Origin: Spirochaetaceae bacterium
GTDB taxonomy: Bacteria; Spirochaetota; Spirochaetia; B11-G9
Assembly: GCA_030600745.1 (NCBI GenBank)
Contig: JAUVLL010000054.1
Location: 1-12,708, forward strand
Reading direction: 5' to 3'
Length of the DNA stretch: 12,708 nucleotides
In this document: in pieces, positions 7,109-12,708 of the stretch
Layout of the letters: every line of letters starts with the position of its first letter
How positions within the stretch are numbered: position 1 is the stretch's first letter
Position numbers and translations under genes: made by a program
The notes under the pieces: model-generated
What the model saw: the letters and a program-made list of their open reading frames with translations, nothing else
Databases searched by the model: none
What the model was told of the DNA's origin: nothing

Positions 7109-8875
7109 ATGGACAATAGTACAAAATACCTCCAGGATAGAATAGAAAAATTGCAGAAATTAATTAAAACAAAAAGGAATGAGAACGAATCTTTAAAAGT
7201 TCATAAGGAAATTATTCAACAACATACAATCAGGTATCGAAAAATTTTTAATAAGTCATATATTTCCATATGGGAAGAAAATGCATCAAGCGTTTACAAA
7301 ACCATGGATTCTCTTCCATGCAGTACAGGAAAAGAACTTTCAAAGTATCTTTCCAGTCACCCGGAGATTACAGAACAACTTATTGGTCAATTAGAAATTA
7401 TTGATATAAATGATTATACTGTCCAGCTGTTTGAAGTCGAAAGTAAAGCTGAATTACTGGATTTACTGGCAAGAAATAAAATAATTACAGAAGACCCATT
7501 CCCTGCGTTTATAAATATTTTTGCTGCAATGATGGATGGCAAACCTAACTGCAGTCATGAAGTTACCACTTTTACCGGAAAAGGAACACGACTTGATCTT
7601 CTAATGTCTGTTTATCTTCCGGATAGGGAGAATGGAAATATTATTATCAACATGATGGATATTACCCAAAAAAAACAAACTGAAGATACTCTTACACATA
7701 CTATTGAGCAGGCTGAAGAACAAAAAACGAGAACCAAAGTTCTTCAAAACGTATTATTAACTTTGACTTCTTCTCTTGATAAAGAGGAAATTTTGAATGC
7801 AATTCTCCAGGAAGTAAGAAAAATTATCCCCTTCTCCTGTGCGGACATACGTCTTCTTGAAAATGAGTATCTCAGAGTGGCCGCAGAAGTAGATTATGAC
7901 AAATATGGTTTAGGCAAGTTTATAAAAAACTATACAGTAAAAATCGAGGAATTCGGAGATGTTTCCAGGTATATTAAAAGTGGGGAAATCCATATTATCC
8001 CGAATACCCGTGCTTATCCGGGTTGGACAATATTTCCTGAAACTTCATTCATTATGGGCTATATCGGTATTCCAATTAGATGGGACAATAAAATAATAGG
8101 CCTGCTTAGTCTTAATAGTGATAAAACAGATGCATTTACTCAGGTAGATGCAGAAAAACTTGTACCTTTTGCTCATGCTTCAGCGGTAGCACTCCAGAGC
8201 TCCTACCTCTTCGAATTAGCAAAAGATGAAGTAAGAAAAAGAGAAAAAACAGAAGCTTCAATTAAAAAATCATTGGAAGAAAAAGAAATACTCCTTAGAG
8301 AGATCCATCACAGAGTAAAAAATAACCTGTCCATGATAATGTCTTTAATAAATCTACAAAGCGATATGCTTCCCACGGACAAAGGTTCATTGATCTTTGA
8401 AGATCTAAAACAGAGAGTTTATACAATTTCATTGGTACATGAAAGACTTTACAGCAGTAAAAATCTGTCGAGCATAGATTTAAAATCATATCTTATTGAT
8501 CTGATAGAATCTGTGAGATCTTCTTCAATTTTCAAAGAAGGAATAGAATTTAAGCTGGATATAGAAAATAACCTTGAGATGGAAGCAGATACCATGGTAC
8601 CACTTGCACTGCTGATTAATGAGCTGATAGTTAATTCAGTTAAATATGCATTCCCTAAAGAGTCAGGCATAATAAGCATCAAAGTTAGCAATGAAGGGGA
8701 TTCTCATACAATTATTGTTAGAGATAATGGGATTGGCCTGCCGAAAGATCAAAAAATACCATCTTCCCAGCTTGGTTTATCTCTTGTTGAGTCCCTTGCA
8801 TCACAGATTGGCGGATCAGTAAGCTTTACCAATGATAAGGGCGCTGTTTCTACTATTATTTTTCCGCGAAAATAA
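7109..8875 (+). CDS. Cytoplasmic sensor histidine kinase, coiled coil-PAS-GAF-HisKA_2-HATPase (second of tandem pair)
   Basis: This 588-residue paralog of the preceding kinase starts one base after its stop, with AGAGA upstream of the ATG as a ribosome-binding site. The layout is the same: coiled coil (about 1-45), PAS-like region with IWEENAS (54-60) ending MMDITQ, GAF (about 210-365) with YPGW (303-306) and GIPI, EIHHRVKNNL (398-407) with likely phosphoacceptor H401, N-box NELIVNSVKYAF (504-515), DNGIG (539-543) and the LGLSLVESL lid. It has no membrane segments. The catalytic half closely resembles that of the first kinase, whereas the PAS half is clearly diverged. That suggests a gene duplication followed by sensor specialisation. 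Both proteins keep LPC(N/S)T just after the tryptophan motif, including a shared cysteine (C71 here, C65 in the first). The two could form heterodimers or answer different signals. Nothing in the sequence decides between these. Confidence 0.92.
   Translation: MDNSTKYLQDRIEKLQKLIKTKRNENESLKVHKEIIQQHTIRYRKIFNKSYISIWEENASSVYKTMDSLPCSTGKELSKYLSSHPEITEQLIGQLEIIDINDYTVQLFEVESKAELLDLLARNKIITEDPFPAFINIFAAMMDGKPNCSHEVTTFTGKGTRLDLLMSVYLPDRENGNIIINMMDITQKKQTEDTLTHTIEQAEEQKTRTKVLQNVLLTLTSSLDKEEILNAILQEVRKIIPFSCADIRLLENEYLRVAAEVDYDKYGLGKFIKNYTVKIEEFGDVSRYIKSGEIHIIPNTRAYPGWTIFPETSFIMGYIGIPIRWDNKIIGLLSLNSDKTDAFTQVDAEKLVPFAHASAVALQSSYLFELAKDEVRKREKTEASIKKSLEEKEILLREIHHRVKNNLSMIMSLINLQSDMLPTDKGSLIFEDLKQRVYTISLVHERLYSSKNLSSIDLKSYLIDLIESVRSSSIFKEGIEFKLDIENNLEMEADTMVPLALLINELIVNSVKYAFPKESGIISIKVSNEGDSHTIIVRDNGIGLPKDQKIPSSQLGLSLVESLASQIGGSVSFTNDKGAVSTIIFPRK
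8276..8296 (+). repeat. 21-base exact repeat shared by the two kinase genes, copy 2
   Basis: It is identical to 6499-6519 and in the same codon phase. Recombination between the copies would delete 1777 bases and leave an in-frame fusion of the first kinase's sensor half with the second kinase's catalytic half. Confidence 0.7.
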
Positions 8876-8903
8876 AATAATCTACAAAATCTTAGGAGTA
8901 TTA

Positions 8904-10133
8904 ATGAATAAAAATGGAAAAAGGATCCTTACATTTGCCAGCACCAGTCATTTTTTTACCCATTTCTATATTCTAATTTTTCCCGTTTTGGTACTGCCTC
9001 TAAGCAGGGATCTGGGGCTCCCCCTTGATAAAATTTTAGGTTTGAGCTTTCTGATGTATCTTCTCTATGGCCTTGCCGCCATTCCCTGGGGATTCATCAG
9101 TGACTCTACCAGTCCTAGAATTGTGATGGGAATTGGTACAGTTATTGCCGGATCAGGATTGATCTTCTCCGGTTTGATTCGAAATCCCAATATGCTGACA
9201 TGGACACTGGCTGTAACCGGACTTGGATGTGCAGCCTATCATCTTTCCGGTCTGGCTCTTGTATCCAAAGGTATAAAAGCCAGAGGCAGAGGAATGGGAA
9301 TCAATGGAATATTCGGTAATCTAGGAATGGCTGCTGCTCCATTTACAGCCGGTGTTATGAACTATTTTCTGGGCTGGAGACAAACACTTATTTATCTGGG
9401 AATTACCGGAATTATAGCTGGTTTTTTAAGCTTCATATTTCAATTTTCTGTACCCAGGGACGAAGATCTTCAAAAAGGAGAAGGTCTAAAAGAAGATAAT
9501 GTATTAAAATTGTTTCTAATACTCTGTGTTGTTGTACTATTTTCAGGACTCATGTACAGAACGTACACATTAGTTTTTCCTGCATGGATCGAAATAAAGC
9601 TAAGTGACTTATTTGCTGAAATCAATAATTTGCTTATCGGAAATGATCCAAAAACTCTTTTACCTGAATCGGACACCCTCATCGCTTCTATAATTACAGG
9701 CTTTGCCTATGTGATTGGGATGTTAGGTCAGTTCACCGGAGGGAAAATTGCAGATAAATGGGAACTTCGCTCTGCATATTTATTTTTCTGGTTAATGGCT
9801 CTGCCATTTCTGCTCCTTGCCAGATTTTCCTCCGGATTATGGATACTTCCCTTTACAGGTTTATTTATTTTCTTTGCCATGGGTATGCAGCCCATAGAAA
9901 ACAGTATCTATGCCATCCTCACTCCCGCCCGGTGGAGATCAGTTGGATATGGAATTAAATTTACACTAACTTTCGGTATTGGGTCGCTTTCTGTTTTTAT
10001 TGTTAAGCAGGCTGAACCTTCAATAGGTCTTGATGGTATAATTCTTCTCGCTGCCGGATATCTGCTTATAACTGCAGCGGCTGCACTTGTACTTCGTCTG
10101 GTTCATAAAGACCAGCAAGTAAAACATTCATGA
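8904..10133 (+). CDS. Major facilitator superfamily transporter
   Basis: This is an inner-membrane carrier of about 409 residues. I chose ATG 8904 because TAGGAG lies just upstream at good spacing. An earlier in-frame ATG (8832) would place the start inside the preceding kinase gene and has no ribosome-binding site. The protein is dominated by hydrophobic segments consistent with about 12 helices. It has an MFS motif-A-like loop, GFISDSTSPR (63-72), after helix 2 and the matching GGKIADKWELR (279-289) in the second half. GCAAYHLSG (108-116) and GIFGNLGMAAAP (135-146) resemble the YHPxG and GNLG regions of fosmidomycin-resistance-type (Fsr) MFS proteins, but this is too little to name a substrate. 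A loop of roughly 35 residues (about 229-258) follows the first helix of the second half. It lies 28 bases after the second kinase and 7 before the sugar kinase, so an intracellularly sensed metabolite is a plausible cargo. Confidence 0.88.
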   Translation: MNKNGKRILTFASTSHFFTHFYILIFPVLVLPLSRDLGLPLDKILGLSFLMYLLYGLAAIPWGFISDSTSPRIVMGIGTVIAGSGLIFSGLIRNPNMLTWTLAVTGLGCAAYHLSGLALVSKGIKARGRGMGINGIFGNLGMAAAPFTAGVMNYFLGWRQTLIYLGITGIIAGFLSFIFQFSVPRDEDLQKGEGLKEDNVLKLFLILCVVVLFSGLMYRTYTLVFPAWIEIKLSDLFAEINNLLIGNDPKTLLPESDTLIASIITGFAYVIGMLGQFTGGKIADKWELRSAYLFFWLMALPFLLLARFSSGLWILPFTGLFIFFAMGMQPIENSIYAILTPARWRSVGYGIKFTLTFGIGSLSVFIVKQAEPSIGLDGIILLAAGYLLITAAAALVLRLVHKDQQVKHS

Positions 10134-10140
10134 GGTTAAT

Positions 10141-11058
10141 ATGAAATCTGATTTTCTTGTTGTCTGTCTTAATCCGACCATTCAAAAAACTATTGTTTTG
10201 AATGATCTGAATGAAAATGAAGTAAACAGATCGTCGGAATACAGAACAGATGCTTCGGGTAAGGGTGTAAATGTAACAAGAGTGTTAACCCAGCTAGGTA
10301 TGAAATCAGTACACCTGACACAATTGGGTTATGGTAGTGATTATTTTTTGAAATTAACAAATGAAGATAATCTGAATCTGATTACTGCTGCCAATACTTC
10401 CCCAATAAGAACATGCACAACATTGATAAATATTAAAAAAAACACGGTTACAGAAATTGTTGAAGAATCCCTTCCTGTAGATAAGAACACAGGGAAACTG
10501 ATAATAAATCTGTATAGGAAACTCCTGGTTGATACCAGCAATATAATAATCTCAGGTTCAAAAGCTCATGGTTTTGAAGATACTATTTTCCCTGAAATGG
10601 TGCACATTGCTAAAAAAACCGGAAAAACTATCGTTTTGGATTACAGAGGAAAAGATCTTATAAACTCAATCGAATATAACCCGGATATTATAAAAATTAA
10701 TTTCCCCGAATTCGTTTCCACCTTTTTTCCTGACCATTCAATCGGTGAGCATGAAGAAAATACGAAACTTAAACAATTGGTAATAAATAAAATGTTAGAA
10801 CTTTTTAGAGAATCTGGTATAAAAACAATCCTGACCCGGGGGACGATGCCGGTTCTCTTCATAGACGACAATGGTATTATTCAGGAAGAAAAAATTCATA
10901 AGATTGAACCAGTTAACACAATAGGCAGTGGAGATGCCTTTACTGCGGGTCTTGCATTTAAACTTAATCAGAAATCCAGCTTAAAAGAAGCCGTTAAATT
11001 TGGAATAGAATGCGGATCAAAAAATGCCGTTTTACTTAAACCAGGTGTTATCCGTTGA
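10141..11058 (+). CDS. PfkB-family sugar-phosphate kinase, 1-phosphofructokinase (FruK/LacC)-like
   Basis: This ATP-dependent cytoplasmic kinase of 305 residues has usual FruK length. GAGG lies five bases before the ATG and overlaps the transporter's stop, so the two are coupled. ASGKGVNVTRVL (38-49) is the first PfkB signature and GSGDAFTAG (262-270) the second, with D265 the expected catalytic base. Two positions differ from standard FruK. The N-terminal NPxxD, whose Asp contacts the sugar in the family, reads NPTIQ (11-15). The IKPNxxE strand reads IKINFPE (184-190). Fructose-1-phosphate or tagatose-6-phosphate would be the default substrates, but the changes make a different or modified sugar phosphate possible. 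The operon contains no PTS component of the kind that usually accompanies fruK. Catalytic competence looks intact; the substrate is unresolved. Confidence 0.87.
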   Translation: MKSDFLVVCLNPTIQKTIVLNDLNENEVNRSSEYRTDASGKGVNVTRVLTQLGMKSVHLTQLGYGSDYFLKLTNEDNLNLITAANTSPIRTCTTLINIKKNTVTEIVEESLPVDKNTGKLIINLYRKLLVDTSNIIISGSKAHGFEDTIFPEMVHIAKKTGKTIVLDYRGKDLINSIEYNPDIIKINFPEFVSTFFPDHSIGEHEENTKLKQLVINKMLELFRESGIKTILTRGTMPVLFIDDNGIIQEEKIHKIEPVNTIGSGDAFTAGLAFKLNQKSSLKEAVKFGIECGSKNAVLLKPGVIR

Positions 11059-11434
11059 CAGTTGTCTCGGCAATACACTCTATCTCCACCATTGCATCCA
11101 GGGGATTTTTCTTTACTGCAATAGCAGATCTAGCTGGTGTATGACCGCCAAACATCTCTGCATACACTCCATTCATACCTTTAAAGTCATCCATAGATTT
11201 GAGAAAAACTGTAGTTTTAACAATGTCCTTTAACCCCAGGCCAATACCGTCAAGAACAATAGTGATATTGCTAAGGACTCTTCTGGTTTGTTCTTCAATA
11301 GTGGTACCAACAATCTTCATAGTTTCAGGGTCAAGGGGTGTCTGCCCTGAACAGAAAACAAGGTTTCCTGTTTTTACTGCATGGCAATATGGACCGATCG
11401 CTGCCGGTGCACCTTCAATAAATAATGTTTCCAT
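11048..11434 (-). CDS. ridA: RidA family protein (enamine/imine deaminase, YjgF/YER057c/UK114)
   Basis: RidA proteins are small cytoplasmic trimers that hydrolyse reactive enamine/imine intermediates, such as 2-aminoacrylate made by PLP enzymes. I take the ATG at 11434 because AAGGAG lies six bases before it. A longer frame exists upstream, but it would run into brnA and lacks a ribosome-binding site. The 128-residue product matches the family length. IGPYCHAV (13-20), FCSGQTPLDP (27-36), TPARSAIAV (99-107) and VEIECIA (116-122) are the family landmarks. They include R102, which binds the substrate carboxylate, and E118, consistent with an active deaminase. It is read in the same direction as brnTA, 43 bases downstream of brnA, so cotranscription is possible. 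Its last 11 bases overlap the 3' end of pfkB on the other strand, leaving no space for a terminator between them. Confidence 0.93.
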   Translation of the reverse strand: METLFIEGAPAAIGPYCHAVKTGNLVFCSGQTPLDPETMKIVGTTIEEQTRRVLSNITIVLDGIGLGLKDIVKTTVFLKSMDDFKGMNGVYAEMFGGHTPARSAIAVKKNPLDAMVEIECIAETTVNG

Positions 11435-11477
11435 AGTTTTCTCCTTTATATTACATAAATAAAATATTTTCCCACAT

Positions 11478-11747
11478 TTAGTGAGATCTGATCTCTTTTT
11501 CAATCCTGTCTGCAAGAAACATTTTCATAAGAGTTTGATATGGCACATCCCGCTTATTTGCCAATAGTCTCAATTCTTCAATCATAGATTCAGGAAGACG
11601 AAGTGATATTTTTTTTACAGATGGTTTAAGATTAGACAGAATAATCCTTTCTGCTTTACTCCAATTTACAAAATCTGTCGAATCATGTACTTCCCAAAAC
11701 TCTCTTTCTTCATTTTCAGATGAAAAACAGGGAATCTGTTTTTTCAT
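11478..11747 (-). CDS. brnA: BrnA-like antitoxin, CopG/ribbon-helix-helix family
   Basis: This is the DNA-binding antitoxin of a type II toxin-antitoxin pair. It neutralises the BrnT toxin by direct binding and normally represses its own promoter. The 89-residue product has an acidic, aromatic N-terminal half typical of CopG antitoxins (EEREFWEVHDSTDFVNWSKAER, with the toxin-contact region expected here). A C-terminal ribbon-helix-helix follows, with the strand KKISLRLP at 45-52 and helices to about residue 82 (RDVPYQTLMKMFLADRI). The start at 11747 has a strong GAGGGGG six bases upstream. An ATG at 11762 overlaps the brnT stop as ATGA but has no ribosome-binding site. The toxin gene comes first, which is the usual brnTA order. 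Confidence 0.9.
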   Translation of the reverse strand: MKKQIPCFSSENEEREFWEVHDSTDFVNWSKAERIILSNLKPSVKKISLRLPESMIEELRLLANKRDVPYQTLMKMFLADRIEKEIRSH

Positions 11748-11758
11748 ATATTGCCCCC

Positions 11759-12064
11759 TCATTTATTGTAGGCCATCCTCTCTTTTCTGCTCATATCACG
11801 GGCAGATATCACCCGAATAGTATTATTTCTAATGGTGAAGGAAATAAACAGCATTCTTTCAAAATCAGTTTTTCCAAGAGCAAAAAAACGCTCTTCATCT
11901 CCTGAATGTTTAATATCATTCTGAACAATTAAAGGCTGATTGAAAAAAATCTGTTCACACTCCAATGCACTCACACTGTGCTTTATCCAATTTTTCTTAC
12001 TATTGCCTTTATCCCAGTCAAAGCCAGTGCATCCGGATAGTAATGCTTTTAGACTATCATCCAT
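11759..12064 (-). CDS. brnT: BrnT-like toxin, type II toxin-antitoxin ribonuclease
   Basis: BrnT proteins are RelE-fold ribonucleases that inhibit translation when not bound by BrnA. The 101-residue product from ATG 12064 shows the family pattern: FDWDKGNSKKNWIKHSVS (15-32) with the conserved KH, then EQIFFNQPL, GDEERFFALG (55-64), a hydrophobic strand MLFISFTIRN, and C-terminal IRVISARDMSRKERMAYN (83-100) with the R-x-I-S-A-R signature. A further in-frame ATG at 12091 would add nine residues but lies inside the promoter spacer (see 12070-12098), so it cannot be on a transcript started there. The stop TGA is 11 bases before the chosen brnA start, and the brnA ribosome-binding site begins within it, so translation of the antitoxin should follow that of the toxin. 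Confidence 0.9.
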   Translation of the reverse strand: MDDSLKALLSGCTGFDWDKGNSKKNWIKHSVSALECEQIFFNQPLIVQNDIKHSGDEERFFALGKTDFERMLFISFTIRNNTIRVISARDMSRKERMAYNK

Positions 12065-12069
12065 AATTA

Positions 12070-12098
12070 TGTATATATCCAGGATATACATTTGTCAA
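12070..12098 (-). promoter_or_regulatory. Sigma70-like promoter of brnTA
   Basis: On the minus strand, a perfect -35 TTGACA (12098-12093) and a -10 TATACA (12075-12070, four of six) are separated by 17 bases. The predicted +1 falls at about 12063-12064, on the ATG of brnT itself, so the toxin mRNA would be nearly leaderless. No Shine-Dalgarno is visible for brnT, which agrees. Confidence 0.65.
12074..12088. promoter_or_regulatory. Palindromic operator candidate in the brnTA promoter
   Basis: TATATCC-A-GGATATA is a perfect 7-bp inverted repeat around one central base. It fills most of the -35/-10 spacer and touches the -10 box. Binding here would block RNA polymerase. Autorepression by BrnA alone or the BrnT-BrnA complex is known for this family. 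Assigning this site to it is inference. Confidence 0.55.
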
Positions 12099-12201
12099 GT
12101 TTAAAATGAATTAATGGGGTTATTAAATTAAGCAAATTTTTTTGAAGAAGGGTATTCAGGAAATTGATGTTTAGCTCTTTAATTTGAAGCAAAAAACATA
12201 T

Positions 12202-12708
12202 ATGCTCATTCCTATGCCAAAAGAAGCAATACCACGACTTGATGACAATAATTTTAGACAGCAAATCCTACCCTACTGCCGTCTTAAAGCAGGTGAAATA
12301 TGGGAAGATCCTTTAGGCAGGCATAGAATAGGTGTATTGGATGCAGTATCCAGGGATGATTGCAGCTATATAAGCAACGGAAATAAAGTTGATCTATTTA
12401 TACAGGATCCCCCTTATAACATTACCGTTGGAAATAAGAACACTAATCAGTTATCAAGGGTGGACATAGATGAATACATAGCATTCTCCAGGAATTGGGT
12501 TAACAACTCTCTAAACCTTATGTCAGAAAACAGCCACCTATATATCTGGCTTGGAGCAGACCAGAAAAGAGGATTTCAACCCCTTCCTGAATTTATGATC
12601 CTTATGAGGGAGTTTGAAGAACTTAAATCCCGCAGTTTTATCAGCCTGCGAAACCAAAGGGGATACGGCACCCAGAAAAACTGGATGGCGGTCAGGCAGG
12701 AACTTCTT
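12202..12708 (+). CDS. DNA methyltransferase, N6_N4_Mtase family (class beta), C-terminus beyond window
   Basis: The frame is open from ATG 12202 to the window edge, giving 169 residues. Catalytic motif IV DPPYN is at 69-73 (bases 12406-12420), preceded by DLFIQ. This is early in the protein, before any SAM-binding FxGxG, so the order is that of class beta N6-adenine or N4-cytosine methyltransferases. Toward the edge, RNQRGYGTQKNWMAVRQELL resembles a conserved stretch seen in site-specific methylases of this family. The SAM motif I is expected downstream, outside the window. An in-frame ATG at 12214 is an alternative start; neither has a clear ribosome-binding site. It is divergent from brnT across about 137 bases. 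A restriction enzyme partner may follow, but none can be seen. DPPY favours adenine as the target base. Confidence 0.87.
   Translation, partial: MLIPMPKEAIPRLDDNNFRQQILPYCRLKAGEIWEDPLGRHRIGVLDAVSRDDCSYISNGNKVDLFIQDPPYNITVGNKNTNQLSRVDIDEYIAFSRNWVNNSLNLMSENSHLYIWLGADQKRGFQPLPEFMILMREFEELKSRSFISLRNQRGYGTQKNWMAVRQELL

Noticed and set aside
8832..10133. Longer transporter start at 8832, overlapping the second kinase
   Set aside because: It has no ribosome-binding site and adds 24 residues outside the family pattern, whereas 8904 has TAGGAG at good spacing.
8904..10133. Naming the MFS protein as a fosmidomycin-resistance (Fsr) pump
   Set aside because: Only short resemblances (YHLSG, GNLG) support it. 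The operon context with a sugar kinase does not suggest drug efflux, so no substrate is assigned.
11461..11470. AAAATATTTT palindrome upstream of ridA
   Set aside because: A 10-base A+T palindrome is expected by chance in DNA of this composition, and nothing else supports a function.
11048..11515. Longer ridA start at 11515
   Set aside because: The added 27 residues do not resemble RidA and would overlap brnA. The AAGGAG before 11434 defines the start.
12099..12201. Promoter for the right-hand methyltransferase
   Set aside because: Several TTGA-type hexamers are present, but none has a -10 match at 16-18 bases. The A+T-rich stretch alone is not evidence.

Overview
The window is AT-rich, gene-dense bacterial DNA. 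The best guess for the source is a spirochete (Spirochaetota, Treponema/Spirochaeta-like). This rests on the style of the MurE protein, including an altered diamino-acid motif that fits the ornithine peptidoglycan known from many spirochetes. It also rests on a FruK-like kinase of a type I associate with that group, and on soluble PAS-GAF-HisKA_2 kinases. This is an inference from remembered family features, not a search result.

Layout. Positions 1-1412 (+) hold most of a glycogen synthase (glgA), cut at its N-terminus by the window edge. A solitary class-alpha (D12-type) adenine DNA methyltransferase at 1480-2607 (-) converges on it. A short divergent control region (about 2608-2721) follows. 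It has a good sigma70-like promoter and two inverted repeats, and leads into a murE-ddl pair (2722-5306, +) with a 4-base ATGA overlap. Together these two enzymes add the third residue of the peptidoglycan stem and make the D-Ala-D-Ala dipeptide.

A second promoter (5310-5338) starts what looks like a four-gene operon (5356-11058, +). It holds two tandem paralogous cytoplasmic histidine kinases, an MFS transporter and a PfkB-family (FruK-like) sugar-phosphate kinase, with intergenic gaps of 1, 28 and 7 bases. No response regulator is present. The first kinase uses a TTG start behind an eight-T tract, with a predicted 5' leader of only about 11 bases. Sensing, transport and phosphorylation of one metabolite is a reasonable but unproven reading of this operon.

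From 11048 to 12091 the minus strand carries brnT-brnA (a type II toxin-antitoxin pair) and then ridA, whose 3' end overlaps pfkB by 11 bases. The brnTA promoter is unusually readable: TTGACA, 17 bases, TATACA, with a 7+1+7 palindrome in the spacer. It predicts an almost leaderless toxin mRNA. Divergent from brnT, a second DNA methyltransferase (class beta, DPPYN motif) runs off the right edge. BrnTA plus this methyltransferase may mark the edge of a defence or restriction-modification region.

No rRNA, tRNA, CRISPR array or insertion sequence was seen, and no gene-free stretch exceeds about 115 bases.
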